From contig JACJWE010000002.1 in the NCBI GenBank assembly GCA_020637365.1, positions 248,001-312,000 on the forward strand: DNA of 64,000 bases, read 5' to 3'. Both the position numbers and the translations under genes were made by a program. Positions 26,070 through 35,224 of this stretch are shown here, one piece after another. The notes beneath the pieces were generated by a model that did no database searches, was not told where the DNA came from, and saw only the letters and a program-made list of their open reading frames with translations. Positions within the stretch are counted from its first letter, which is position 1. Every line of letters begins with the position of its first letter. The DNA is from Acidimicrobiia bacterium. Its GTDB lineage: Bacteria; Actinomycetota; Acidimicrobiia; IMCC26256; JAGNEX01.

Positions 26070-28601
26070 TCAGCTCGTTACCGTGGTGCCAGCCTCGTCG
26101 ATCACCGACAACAGACCGCGTCGGAGCCGTTCAACATCGTCACGGTCCGACAGGGCGGTGCCGTCGGCATAACGCACATAGAACGTGTCGACGACGTGAT
26201 CGCCCAAGGTCTGTACCCGTGCGAACCGCACGGCGAGCGACAGGTTGCTAAACACCTCTGCGATGCGGCTCAACAAACCAACGTCGTCGTTGCCGTGCAC
26301 TTCGATGACGGTCGCAAAATCGGACGCGTCATGGTCGACCAGCACGCGGCCCTTTTCCGGGGGTGCGGTCGGACGGCGCATCGACGCCCGTCGCTTTGCG
26401 ATGCGGTCTCTCAGGGCGTCGGTCATACCGTTGCTGACCGCGTCGATGAGTTCGGCGGTGACTTTGCGCCGACGATGCTCGTCTTCGAGCCGCCCATGCG
26501 GTCCAATAACCTCATAGGTTTCGACTGCGGTTCCTCTCGAGGTCGAGAACCCGGTAGCGGACATGATGCGCAGGCCGTTGGCGGCCATCACGCCAGCGAC
26601 GGCCGCCAAGAGACCTTCACGGTCGGCGGCGACTATCAGGCACTCAAACATCGACTCGATCCCGGTTGGACTGTTGCGCCATCGCACACCTGGAGGGCCT
26701 TCTGCCAGCATCTCGGCGTGAATGGCCATCGTGTCGACCGTCGTGTGCGACACATAGGCCCGAGGCAAATTGTCGATCAGATGCTCGGCGGCCTCTGGTC
26801 CGATCTGTTCAGAGAGCTCCGCGATCGTTTCGCTGGTATCGGCGCCGATGATCGTGCCGTCTCCGATAAGTCGATGGGTCTTTACATAGAGCTCACGAAC
26901 CAGCATCGCCTTGGATGGACCCCAGGCACTGGCCCCCGTTGCCGTCGAATCGCCGACGGTCAACAGATAGAGCAGGTCGAGGGTTTCTTGATCTCCAACG
27001 AGGCGGGCTACCTGCGCGACCGGCGCCTCTTCGGAGAGGTCGCGCCGCGTTGCGATATCTGGCAGCAGCAAGTGTCGACGGACACATACCCGGAGGACAG
27101 CTGTCTCGTCGGTGGACAGGCCACACCGCAGCGCAATGACCTCGGCCACCTCGGCACCGACCAACGAATGGTCACCGGGCATGCCTTTGGCGATGTCGTG
27201 GAGTAGCGCCGCCCACGCCAACAGATGAGGGCGGGGTAGCGACCTCGCGACGTCACCATCAAAACCGGGATCGTCGAACAGTTTTGTACATTCGACCACC
27301 GTCTCTAAGAGATGCCGGTCGACGGTGTAGCGGTGGTAAGCGTTGCGCTGAGGAAGCGACCGCAAGCGATCCCATTCGGGCAGGATCTGAGCGAAGACAC
27401 CCGCGTGAGCGAGCTCTTCGACGGCGTCGACCAGTCCGGGTCCCGAATTGAGGAGCTCCTCAAACTGCACCCGTCCCCCAGCGTTCCAATCCGGCGCGCC
27501 GCACTGACGCAACGACAGCGCCGAACCTCGATCGAGGTCGACGCCCTTCTTCGCTGCGACGACTGCAAGGCGCATGGCCCACTCGGCATTGCGTGGAGCG
27601 GTATCAGGAAGCTTCGCCCGGCCGTCGAGTACCTGGATTCCGTCGATGAGCACGGGTTTTGACTTGCGACGCAGACGGGACGACCCGACGAGCCGGTCCA
27701 GCTCGTCCCACAACTCGTCGGTGATCCAGCGGGTGCTCTGCCCCGACCCAGCGATGCGTTTCATCAAGATGTCGGCGGTAGGGACTCCGGTCAGTTCGGC
27801 GACGCGATCCTGATCCTGCAGTAACAGCCGGTCAGAGCGGCGACCGCTCGCTCGGTGGAGCGCGACGCGAGCATCGAGCAGAGTGGTACGCGCCGAATTG
27901 ATCAGCCGAACATCACCGGGATGCAACAGGCCATTGTCGACCAGAACATCGAGGTCAATCGGTGTTTCAATCGGAGCAAGTCGATCTCGACAGATCTGCG
28001 CCGCCCACTCGACGGAGTGGATGTCTCGAAGTCCCCCGCGGCTCGACTTCAGATCGGGTTCCAACAGCTGACCGAGTACGCCGTTCGATTCCTCTCGGTT
28101 ATCCAGGCCCCCCTTGAGCCCCTTGACGATTCGTCGCTTGTGCTTTGCAACCACTTTCGATGTCTGATCGAGCAGCGCTTGGGTCAGTGTGACGTCGCCA
28201 GCGAGGTGCCGAACGACGAGCATCGATGTCAAAACCTCATTGTCATCGGCCGCGAGCGGCGCAATGTCTTTGAGGTTGCGGGTCGCATGTCCAACGGTGA
28301 GCCCAACGTCCCAAAGCGGGTACCACATCGCCTGGGAGTAGCCGTCGTCACTCACACCATCGGCCAACAACAACAGCACATCGACGTCCGACGCGGGACA
28401 GAGTTCGCGGCGGGCATATGAGCCGAGCGCCACCAGCGACGCTTTCGGGGACGGCAAACCGTCGAAACAGTCGATCAGGACCGAGTCCACCAAATCCGAA
28501 TAGGCGGCGCCAAAATCGGCTCCCATAACCGTCTCGTCGTCGAGCAGCGCCGCGCGGCCTGCGCTGAAGGTCACCTTTGGCATCATCGTGTCTCGATTCA
28601 T
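26070..28601 (-). CDS. glnD: [Protein-PII] uridylyltransferase/uridylyl-removing enzyme
   Basis: GlnD modifies PII proteins according to glutamine level and so controls nitrogen assimilation. The 843-residue protein has the nucleotidyltransferase site GSYARRELCPASDVDVLLL (near residue 60), a PII-UTase central domain, an HD phosphohydrolase motif WAALLHDIAKGMPGDH (near residue 467) and two C-terminal ACT domains for glutamine sensing. All key residues are present. The start is placed at ATG 28601; ATGs two to six codons later are possible. It lies 40 bases after amt, but no PII gene is present between them. Confidence 0.93.
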   Translation of the reverse strand: MNRDTMMPKVTFSAGRAALLDDETVMGADFGAAYSDLVDSVLIDCFDGLPSPKASLVALGSYARRELCPASDVDVLLLLADGVSDDGYSQAMWYPLWDVGLTVGHATRNLKDIAPLAADDNEVLTSMLVVRHLAGDVTLTQALLDQTSKVVAKHKRRIVKGLKGGLDNREESNGVLGQLLEPDLKSSRGGLRDIHSVEWAAQICRDRLAPIETPIDLDVLVDNGLLHPGDVRLINSARTTLLDARVALHRASGRRSDRLLLQDQDRVAELTGVPTADILMKRIAGSGQSTRWITDELWDELDRLVGSSRLRRKSKPVLIDGIQVLDGRAKLPDTAPRNAEWAMRLAVVAAKKGVDLDRGSALSLRQCGAPDWNAGGRVQFEELLNSGPGLVDAVEELAHAGVFAQILPEWDRLRSLPQRNAYHRYTVDRHLLETVVECTKLFDDPGFDGDVARSLPRPHLLAWAALLHDIAKGMPGDHSLVGAEVAEVIALRCGLSTDETAVLRVCVRRHLLLPDIATRRDLSEEAPVAQVARLVGDQETLDLLYLLTVGDSTATGASAWGPSKAMLVRELYVKTHRLIGDGTIIGADTSETIAELSEQIGPEAAEHLIDNLPRAYVSHTTVDTMAIHAEMLAEGPPGVRWRNSPTGIESMFECLIVAADREGLLAAVAGVMAANGLRIMSATGFSTSRGTAVETYEVIGPHGRLEDEHRRRKVTAELIDAVSNGMTDALRDRIAKRRASMRRPTAPPEKGRVLVDHDASDFATVIEVHGNDDVGLLSRIAEVFSNLSLAVRFARVQTLGDHVVDTFYVRYADGTALSDRDDVERLRRGLLSVIDEAGTTVTS

Positions 28602-28641
28602 TGGATCACCAAACCCGCAGGATCTCGCGGTCAGCACCCGG

Positions 28642-29859
28642 CTAGTTCATGTCGTAGGCGGTTTCGGCGTGGTAGCTCAGATCCAACCCCTGCAACTCCT
28701 CGTCGTCGCTCGCTCGGATCCCACCTGGCACGAGTGCGTCGATGACTTTCAGGATCACGAAGGTCAGACCAGCTGAGTAGATGAAAGCGGCACCGTTGGA
28801 GATCACCTGACCGATGAGAAGATCGAACCCGCCGCCGAAGAACAACCCCTCCGCATGATCGGTGAACGCGGCATTGCTCGCGACAAAACCGAGTGCGAGC
28901 GACCCGAACAGTCCGCCGACGAGATGGACGCCGACAACGTCGAGCGCATCGTCGAAATGCAGCTTGTGTTTCAAGGAGATCGCCCAGAAACACAACGCCC
29001 CGGCACCCAATCCAATGACGATCGGCATCATGCCGGTGACATAGGCAGCACCTGGGGTGATCGCAACCAGGCCAGCGACCGCGCCTGACGCTGCGCCCAA
29101 CGTCGTGGCATGTCCGGTCTTGACGCGTTCGACGATCAGCCATCCAACCATCGCTGCACCGGCTGCCAACTGGGTGTTGACGGCGGCAAGAATTGCGTTG
29201 TCATCCGCAGCGAGTGCCGAGCCTGCGTTGAAACCAAACCAGCCGAACCACAAGATTCCGGCACCGAGAATCGTTAGGTGCAAGGAATGTGGGGGCATAG
29301 GAGTCTTCGGCCACCCACGGCGAGATCCGAGCATGATGCAAGCGACCAATGCGGCCGCACCGGCATTGACGTGCACCACGGTGCCCCCGGCAAAGTCGAG
29401 GGAGGCAAAGTGCTCTTCCAACCAGCCGTGGCCGATCCATCCGCCGGTCCCCCACACCCAATGGGCAACGGGCGAGTACACCAACACCGACCAGACCGAG
29501 ATGAAGGTCAACCACGCCGAGAACCGCATCCGATCGGCGATCGCACCCGAGATCAGCGCCGGAGTGATGATGGCAAACGACAGAGCGAATACGAAGTTCA
29601 GCAGGGACTCGCCGTCGTCGACACCGGACATGAAGGCATTACTGAAACCGCCGATGAACGATCCCTCGCCGCCAGCGAAGCTAAAGCCGATAACCGCCCA
29701 CAGGATGCTGACGACGCCCATACAGATGATGTTCATCATCAGCATGGACAGCAGGTTTTTTGAGCGGACCATTCCGCCGTAGAACAACGCCAGCCCAGGC
29801 GTCATGAATATGACCATCGCCATCGAGGTCAAAATCCACGCGACAGAACCAGAATCCAT
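28642..29859 (-). CDS. amt: Ammonium transporter
   Basis: A 405-residue Amt/MEP/Rh channel with about eleven membrane segments. Signatures are FMTPGLALFYGGMVRSKN near the N-terminus, the DFAGGTVVHVNAGAAALV family pattern with the first pore His, WFGWFGFNAGSALAA, and DDALDVVGVHLVGGLFG with the second pore His. ATG 29859 has AGGAGGG six bases upstream, so an in-frame extension to 29946 is dropped. It is followed by glnD and would be expected to be regulated by nitrogen status. The PII trimer that normally plugs AmtB would have to come from elsewhere. Confidence 0.94.
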   Translation of the reverse strand: MDSGSVAWILTSMAMVIFMTPGLALFYGGMVRSKNLLSMLMMNIICMGVVSILWAVIGFSFAGGEGSFIGGFSNAFMSGVDDGESLLNFVFALSFAIITPALISGAIADRMRFSAWLTFISVWSVLVYSPVAHWVWGTGGWIGHGWLEEHFASLDFAGGTVVHVNAGAAALVACIMLGSRRGWPKTPMPPHSLHLTILGAGILWFGWFGFNAGSALAADDNAILAAVNTQLAAGAAMVGWLIVERVKTGHATTLGAASGAVAGLVAITPGAAYVTGMMPIVIGLGAGALCFWAISLKHKLHFDDALDVVGVHLVGGLFGSLALGFVASNAAFTDHAEGLFFGGGFDLLIGQVISNGAAFIYSAGLTFVILKVIDALVPGGIRASDDEELQGLDLSYHAETAYDMN

Positions 29860-29963
29860 GAGTTCCCTCCTCGTCAGACGCTTCGCCACATTCGGAATGC
29901 GACAACAACGCCAAGCCCGGTACGCGCCTCTGGGAACGCGAAGCACGTTTCCTTGAGGCTCAT

Positions 29964-29985
29964 CGCTAGCTGTTAACGGCTAGCG
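29964..29985 (-). terminator. Hairpin between the 30095 gene and amt
   Basis: CGCTAGC/GCTAGCG form a 7-bp inverted repeat with an 8-nt loop, about 110 bases past the stop of the upstream gene and 105 before amt. It could end the upstream transcript or act in amt regulation. Confidence 0.35.
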
Positions 29986-30094
29986 GCGCGATTGTTTCAG
30001 ATCGATGAACCAGGAGGGGATTGGGAACTGGCCCCTCGGTCCGTGAGCGACGATCCGCGCTGGAGGTCGCAGGTCGCCCCGGACAGAGGCGTCT

Positions 30095-30787
30095 TTACGC
30101 CTCGCCCCCGTAGGCAGGGTGGCGGCGTGCCTTGACGACGCGGGTCTTGGCCACGCCGAAGGCGAGTGACAGAGCAGGCAAGGTATCGTCGCCGAAGCTC
30201 TGCAGATCCGCTGAGGCGAGCCCGTATGGATCATCGGGAAAGCGCTCTCGGTGAAATGGGTCGAGCTGTGGCGGCTGAACACCCGACGCCGCCAACACTT
30301 CGGTCAATTCACGCCCCAGCGTTCGGATGATCTGCTGCGGGGTGGACCGCTGCTGCTCGGGATCCTGAGCGAAGAGCACGGCGAGGTTCGCAGCGACGCG
30401 TCGCGCACCCTCCTCGCCAGCCGCGGCTACGGCCTCTCGCACCGAAGCGGAGTCAGCATCCGAGCTGACGGCATCATCGCCGATCGCGAGTTGATCGTAT
30501 TTCGCGGCGGCCCAGCTTGGACCAAGAAGGGAGACCCGTTCGGCCATGGCGTGGCCAATCTCGGCCAACAAGCGCAGCGCTTCAGCCTCAGCCGCTCGCG
30601 GGGCGTCGCCGATATCGGGTCCGCCGCGCCGCAGACCGGGCGGAAGTGCGCCCACATCCGTCTGCGTACCTCCGCCAGCTCCCGACGTCCCAGCGTCCGA
30701 TGTCCCAGCGCCCGATGTCCCAGCAGCGCTGGGGGCGGTGCGCTCAGCCAGAGCGTCGGTACCTCGCGGCGTCGTCTGATCTGACAT
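30095..30787 (-). CDS. Hypothetical protein
   Basis: A 230-residue protein I do not recognise. After MSDQTTPRG there is a Ser/Gly/Ala/Thr-rich segment with repeated GTSGAGTSDAG units (about residues 25-50), then an alpha-helical, Ala-rich acidic domain (AEALRLLAEIGHAMAERVSLL onward) and a C-terminal KTRVVKARRHP basic patch. No signal peptide or membrane segment is seen. ATG 30787 is preceded by GAGGAG at good spacing; an in-frame extension to 30961 would overlap the upstream NIL-domain gene and is rejected. It may share a transcript with that gene, 154 bases away. Confidence 0.68.
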   Translation of the reverse strand: MSDQTTPRGTDALAERTAPSAAGTSGAGTSDAGTSGAGGGTQTDVGALPPGLRRGGPDIGDAPRAAEAEALRLLAEIGHAMAERVSLLGPSWAAAKYDQLAIGDDAVSSDADSASVREAVAAAGEEGARRVAANLAVLFAQDPEQQRSTPQQIIRTLGRELTEVLAASGVQPPQLDPFHRERFPDDPYGLASADLQSFGDDTLPALSLAFGVAKTRVVKARRHPAYGGEA

Positions 30788-30941
30788 GGCGTTGCTCCTC
30801 AGGGCATGCTCGCTGGCCTCGGTCGAGTCGACCACATGGGCGGCCCCGGCAAGCGCCGATTCCGGCCCGACGAGTGCCGGCGTTGGTTTCCGTCCGGTGG
30901 CATCTGGACGAACGTGCCATCGCCGTCGGTACAGCATCCAG

Positions 30942-31193
30942 CTACCCCGAGAGGATGTCACCTTCCATGCGGTTCACTTGGACACCAGTCTCTCGCCAGA
31001 AGTCGACCGCTGCCTGGACCGCCTCATCCGAACCGTCGAGTTCGAGGACGACCCATCCCGATTGCTCTTCGACGTTTGCCCGCCTGATATTTGGCAAGAC
31101 GTCGAAACGTTTTGCAGCGGTGAAAATGAGCGGCTGTGTCACCAGCGTCTCGGGGAATGACAAAAACAGGTGACGCGACACCGTTGTCTCCAT
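30942..31193 (-). CDS. Stand-alone NIL-domain protein
   Basis: An 83-residue protein that matches the NIL domain, a ferredoxin-like substrate-sensing module usually found at the C-terminus of the methionine importer ATPase MetN. Matching blocks are HLFLSFPETLVTQPLIF, FDVLPNIRRANVEE and GWVVLELDGSDEAVQAAVDF, in the usual order. The ATG has TGGAGA upstream. Free-standing copies also occur near sulfur metabolism genes as possible electron-transfer or sensing partners; no metNIQ genes lie in this window. It is downstream of groL but separated from it by a strong hairpin. Confidence 0.82.
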   Translation of the reverse strand: METTVSRHLFLSFPETLVTQPLIFTAAKRFDVLPNIRRANVEEQSGWVVLELDGSDEAVQAAVDFWRETGVQVNRMEGDILSG

Positions 31194-31385
31194 GGGAATC
31201 TCCAGGATAAATCGACCGACTCAACGAGCTAACGGTACCGCGGGTACACCGGCATGGTGCTGCAGAAGTCCGCTGGACACCCCAGGGGTGTCTAGACCGC
31301 ACGGCTGTGCTGCGCCAGGAACGCAATGCAGGTACGACATCGATCGCCTCACCGACGGGTAGCGATCGAGACAGCCAACACATAA

Positions 31386-31419
31386 CGAGGGTGCCGAGCC
31401 GACCGGCCCGACACCCTCG
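31386..31419 (-). terminator. groL terminator hairpin
   Basis: CGAGGGTG pairs with CACCCTCG (31386-31393 and 31412-31419) and the stem continues inward with two wobble pairs to about 15 bp around a GGTC loop. On the minus strand it is followed by TTATGTGTT. It lies beyond the groL stop and element copy A. Confidence 0.65.
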
Positions 31420-31437
31420 TTCAAATTGCAGCCGAAA

Positions 31438-31525
31438 GGGTCAGTGACATGACGGACTGACCTACTCGATGCTCGGGCGCATGATGCCCGCACATGCAGC
31501 TATCGCTGCAGAACGCTCGGGCATC
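31438..31525 (-). repeat. Dispersed intergenic element, copy A (after groL)
   Basis: One of four related copies. It contains the shared CATGCAGCT, 13 variable bases and GCTCG (31493-31519), plus an outer GGTCAGT/ACTGACC pair (31439-31445 with 31456-31462). On the minus strand TGCAGC-GATA-GCTGCA forms an inner hairpin, enclosed by GATGCCCG/CGGGCATC. The core lies 28 bases after the groL stop. Confidence 0.65.
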
Positions 31526-31547
31526 GACCCCGCGGTATGAGCGCTGC

Positions 31548-33161
31548 CTAGAAGTCGTCCATTCCCGCCATCGGGTCTGGACCATCTTCTGGCTTGTCGG
31601 CCACGACCGCTTCGGTCGTCAAGAACAATGCGGCGATGGATGCGGCGTTCTGCAGCGCAGACCGGGTGACCTTCGCAGCGTCGATCACGCCGATCGCAAA
31701 CAGGTCTTCGTATTCGCCGGTACGAGCGTTCAGACCTTCGCCACCCTTCATTTCGGTGACCTTGGCAACGACGACTCCGGGTTCGAGACCTGCGTTCAAT
31801 GCGATCTGGCGCATTGGCTCTTCGAGGGAACTCGCCACGATACGCACACCGGTTGCGACATCGCCTTCGACCGTGTTGGCCAACTCGTCGACCGCCGTCT
31901 TGGCCCGCAGCAACGTGACGCCACCGCCGGGGACGACGCCCTCTTCGATCGCTGCTTTCGTGGTGGACACCGCGTCTTCAATGCGGTGCTTCTTCTCTTT
32001 GAGCTCGACCTCGGTCGCGGCGCCGACCTTGATCACAGCAACACCGCCGGACAGCTTCGCCAGACGCTCTTGCAGCTTCTCGCGGTCGTAATCCGAGTCG
32101 GAGTTGTCGATCTCGTTCTTGATCTGCGAGATGCGACCGGCGACATCTGATTCGGTGCCAGCGCCCTCGATGATCGTCGTCTCGTCCTTGGTCACCACAA
32201 CTTTGCGAGCCTGACCGAGCAGGTCCAGGGTCACCGCGTCAAGCTTCAAACCAACGTCTTCGCTGATGACCTGACCGCCGGTAAGAATGGCGATGTCTTC
32301 GAGCATCGCCTTGCGTCGTTCACCAAAGCCGGGGGCCTTGACCGCAACGGACTTGAAGGTGCCGCGGATCTTGTTGACCACCAGCGTGGCGAGTGCCTCA
32401 CCCTCGAAGTCCTCGGCGACCAGAACGAGCGGCTTGCCACTCTGCATGACCTTCTCGAGGACGGGCAGCAGGTCTTTGACCGCGGTGATCTTGGATGAGA
32501 CCAGGAGGATGTACGGGTCATCCATCACCGTCTCCATGCGCTCGGGGTCCGAGACGAAGTACGGCGACACGTAACCCTTGTCGAAGCGCATACCTTCGAC
32601 GATGTCGAGGTCCAAACCAAAGGTCTGGCTCTCTTCAACGGTGACGACACCGTCCTTGCCGACCTTGTCGATAGCGTCGGCGATCGCGCTGCCGATTTCG
32701 GTGTCTGCTGCAGAGATAGCTGCAACCTGTGCGATCTGATCCTTGTCTTCGACCTCTTTGGCGGTGTCGTGGATCTGATCGACGGCGGTCGCAACAGCTG
32801 CCTCGATGCCTCGCTTGAGGAGCATCGGGTTGGCGCCAGCGGCCACGTTCTTCAGACCGTGACGGACCATCGACCACGCGAGAACGGTGGCCGTCGTCGT
32901 ACCGTCACCGGCGACATCGTCGGTCTTCTTGGCGACCTCTTTGACCAGTTCGGCGCCAATTTTCTCGAGCGGGTCCTCCAGCTCGATCTCTTTGGCGATC
33001 GACACACCGTCGTTGGTAATGGTGGGTGCGCCCCACTTCTTTTCGAGAACGACGTTGCGGCCCTTGGGCCCAAGCGTGACGCGTACTGCGTCGGCCAGCT
33101 TATTCATGCCAGCCTCTAGGCCCTTACGTGCCTGCGCGTCAAACGTGATCATCTTGGCCAT
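31548..33161 (-). CDS. groL: Chaperonin GroEL
   Basis: The 60-kDa chaperonin folds client proteins in an ATP-driven double ring with GroES. The 537-residue protein shows the full family pattern: VRVTLGPKGRNVVLEKKWG, DVAGDGTTTATVLAW (ATP/Mg site), AAIEEGVVPGGGVTLLRA, and ends DPMAGMDDF, without the usual Gly-Met repeat tail. ATG 33161 follows a GGGGG ribosome-binding site. A CIRCE operator lies upstream. groES is not adjacent, so this is a monocistronic groL, as is common for one of two actinobacterial copies. Confidence 0.96.
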   Translation of the reverse strand: MAKMITFDAQARKGLEAGMNKLADAVRVTLGPKGRNVVLEKKWGAPTITNDGVSIAKEIELEDPLEKIGAELVKEVAKKTDDVAGDGTTTATVLAWSMVRHGLKNVAAGANPMLLKRGIEAAVATAVDQIHDTAKEVEDKDQIAQVAAISAADTEIGSAIADAIDKVGKDGVVTVEESQTFGLDLDIVEGMRFDKGYVSPYFVSDPERMETVMDDPYILLVSSKITAVKDLLPVLEKVMQSGKPLVLVAEDFEGEALATLVVNKIRGTFKSVAVKAPGFGERRKAMLEDIAILTGGQVISEDVGLKLDAVTLDLLGQARKVVVTKDETTIIEGAGTESDVAGRISQIKNEIDNSDSDYDREKLQERLAKLSGGVAVIKVGAATEVELKEKKHRIEDAVSTTKAAIEEGVVPGGGVTLLRAKTAVDELANTVEGDVATGVRIVASSLEEPMRQIALNAGLEPGVVVAKVTEMKGGEGLNARTGEYEDLFAIGVIDAAKVTRSALQNAASIAALFLTTEAVVADKPEDGPDPMAGMDDF

Positions 33162-33265
33162 GATTGGGTTACCCCCTGGAGATGATGGTGGGGAGGCAAA
33201 AATGCTCCCCAGCGGTGAGTGATTGCGGGCTCGTCCACGCCAGCCCGAAAGCGAACCGCCATGTT

Positions 33266-33292
33266 CTAGCACTCTCGACTGCCGAGTGCTAA
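33266..33292 (-). promoter_or_regulatory. CIRCE element (HrcA operator) of groL
   Basis: On the minus strand TTAGCACTC, nine bases and GAGTGCTAG match the CIRCE consensus with a single terminal mismatch (33266-33292), about 105 bases before groL. HrcA represses chaperone genes through this operator. Confidence 0.92.
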
Positions 33293-33328
33293 GCACCCCC
33301 GACAAGTCGCCGAACTTTCATGGCGCCG

Positions 33329-33355
33329 ATCGGGGCCCCATCGGGGCCCCATCGG
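33329..33355. repeat. Short tandem repeat upstream of groL
   Basis: ATCGGGGCCCC occurs twice in tandem (33329-33339 and 33340-33350), followed by a partial ATCGG. Each unit contains the palindrome GGGGCCCC. It lies between the CIRCE element and moaD. Confidence 0.6.
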
Positions 33356-33403
33356 ACACATCGACGGGTCGCACGGAGCCGACCCCGCACACCACGTCGT
33401 GCG

Positions 33404-33679
33404 CTACCCCCCCGCGACTGCGGGCACGATGCTCAACACTTGACCCTCGGCGACCGCCGTGTCGGCGCCATCGAGAAACCGAATGTCCTCTTCGGCAACG
33501 TAGATGTTGACAAAGCGGCGTAGATTGCCGTCGGCGTCGTGAAGCCGGTCGTGAAAGCCCGGATGGGCGTCGTTCAAGGCGACGAGTATCTCTGCGACGG
33601 TGACCCCGTCGACCTGCACCTCGGCGGCGCCTTCGGACAAGTTGCGGAGCGCGGTTGGAATTCGAACGGTAACTGCCAT
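33404..33679 (-). CDS. MoaD/ThiS family sulfur carrier protein
   Basis: A 91-residue beta-grasp protein (MAVTVRIPTALRNLSEGAAE) ending in VPAVAGG. The C-terminal Gly-Gly is the site where such carriers are activated and loaded with sulfur as a thiocarboxylate. It starts at ATG 33679 after GAGGAG and lies four bases downstream of threonine synthase, so the two are co-transcribed. Carriers paired with PLP enzymes, for example CysO with CysM, can feed sulfur into amino acid synthesis; a similar role with the neighbouring ThrC is inference. MoaD or ThiS duty in cofactor synthesis is the alternative. Confidence 0.85.
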   Translation of the reverse strand: MAVTVRIPTALRNLSEGAAEVQVDGVTVAEILVALNDAHPGFHDRLHDADGNLRRFVNIYVAEEDIRFLDGADTAVAEGQVLSIVPAVAGG

Positions 33680-33683
33680 CTTC

Positions 33684-34931
33684 TTACTCCTCGATCTGAA
33701 ACGCTTCGTTGAAAGCGTCGAGAGTCGGCGCGATGGTAGCGGTCGGCCCCACCACCGGTTGCACAGCCTCAAGGGTCTTCAGGCCATGACCGGTGACATA
33801 GGCAACAACCTTCTCATCGGGCCGGATCACACCCTGTTCGGTCAGTGTCTTCAGGGTCGCGATCGTGACGCCAGCGGCGGTTTCACCGAAGATGCCCTCG
33901 GTCTCGGCCAACAGGCGGATACCCTCCACGACCTCATCATCGCTGATCGCAGCCATCCCGCCGCCGCTTTGACGAACGACGTCGAGAGCGAAATAACCGT
34001 CGGCCGGGTTGCCGATCGCTAGGGATTTGGCGATCGTGTTCGGCTTCACGGGTTTGATCGTGTCGGTGCCTTCGAGGAACGCCGTCGCGACTGGTGAACA
34101 ACCTTCTGAATCGGCCCCCGACATACGCACGTCGGCGGGACCATCGATAAGGCCGACCTTGACGAGCTCTTCAAACCCCTTCTTGATCTTGGTGAGCAGC
34201 GAGCCGGACGCCACCGGAACGACGCAGTGATCGGGCAGCTGCCAGCCAAGCTGTTCGACGGTCTCATAGGCGAGAGTCTTTGAGCCCTCGGCATAGAACG
34301 GACGCACGTTGACGTTGACGAACGCCCAGGGATACGTGCCAGCGAGCTCGGCGCAGAGACGATTGACGTCGTCGTAGGAGCCGTCGATCGCCACCAGGTT
34401 GCCACCGTAGACAGCCGACGTGGTGACCTTGCCCGCCTCCAGATCGGAGGGGATAAACACATAGGAGTCAAGGCCAGCGTGAGCGGAATGCGCAGCGACG
34501 GAGTTGGCGAGGTTGCCCGTGCTGGCGCATGCCGCTGTCTTAAACCCGAAGTTGACAGCCTTCGACAAAGCGACCGTCACGACTCGATCCTTGAACGAGT
34601 TGGTCGGATTGAGTGTGTCGTTCTTGATCCACAGGTCGCTGAGCCCCAGCACTTCGCCGAGACGGTGAGCGCGAACCAGCGGGGTGAACCCGGCCCCCAT
34701 ATCGATCAGCGGCTCCCGCGGCGTGGGCAGCAACGGCTCGTAGCGCCAGATCGATGACGGGCCCGCTGCAATCGATTCGCGGGTGATCACCGATGCGATC
34801 GCGTCATAGTCGTAGGCGACCTCTAAAGGCCCGAAGCACCACTCACAAACGTGAATCGGGGCGATTTCATATTCGTGTCCGCACTCTCGACATCGAAGCG
34901 CGCGCACAAAGTCGGCATGCGTTGCAGCCAT
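33684..34931 (-). CDS. thrC: Threonine synthase
   Basis: ThrC converts O-phosphohomoserine to threonine using PLP. The 415-residue protein begins with a rubredoxin-like zinc ribbon (CRECG...CEWC), then the PLP enzyme domain with the Schiff-base Lys in NPTNSFKDR, the phosphate loop ASTGNLANSVAAHSAHAG and a GSLLTKIKKG glycine-rich segment. ATG 34931 has GAGGAG about ten bases upstream. It forms an operon with a sulfur carrier gene. Some relatives with this partner may use sulfide to make homocysteine; the standard annotation is kept, with moderate certainty on substrate. Confidence 0.88.
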   Translation of the reverse strand: MAATHADFVRALRCRECGHEYEIAPIHVCEWCFGPLEVAYDYDAIASVITRESIAAGPSSIWRYEPLLPTPREPLIDMGAGFTPLVRAHRLGEVLGLSDLWIKNDTLNPTNSFKDRVVTVALSKAVNFGFKTAACASTGNLANSVAAHSAHAGLDSYVFIPSDLEAGKVTTSAVYGGNLVAIDGSYDDVNRLCAELAGTYPWAFVNVNVRPFYAEGSKTLAYETVEQLGWQLPDHCVVPVASGSLLTKIKKGFEELVKVGLIDGPADVRMSGADSEGCSPVATAFLEGTDTIKPVKPNTIAKSLAIGNPADGYFALDVVRQSGGGMAAISDDEVVEGIRLLAETEGIFGETAAGVTIATLKTLTEQGVIRPDEKVVAYVTGHGLKTLEAVQPVVGPTATIAPTLDAFNEAFQIEE

Positions 34932-35224
34932 AGCGGTATCTCTCCTCGTGGTTACGGCATTACGTAGTTCCGCTGCGCTCTGATCGAGCCGTCCACGAGC
35001 TGGCTGCTCGCTGAGCTCATCGTTCAGGCATTGGCACCATGCTGCAGCCGGCCCCGTCCCTCACCGCTCGGAGATTGCTCCTACACTGGCTCGGGCCGAT
35101 TCCGTATGCGCTGGTTGCCGCGGCGTCGTCGGGCCTGTCCCTCGACCGCTCTCGATGAGCGCATTGGTTCGGTAGATGGTGCCATGCCGCCAAGGACAGA
35201 ACAAACCGCTTCCCAAAGTTGTTC

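Larger units (their letters stand above)
31194..31547. other. Intergenic region groL / NIL gene
   Basis: The 354 bases hold the 3' element copy A, the groL terminator hairpin and the upstream region of the NIL-domain gene. No coding frame was supported here. Confidence 0.5.

Noticed and set aside
25902..27206. Plus-strand open frame of 434 codons
   Set aside because: Antisense to glnD and the NUDIX gene; no family similarity.
33162..33305. Longer N-terminus for GroEL
   Set aside because: The extension crosses the CIRCE element and is not conserved; ATG 33161 has a ribosome-binding site.
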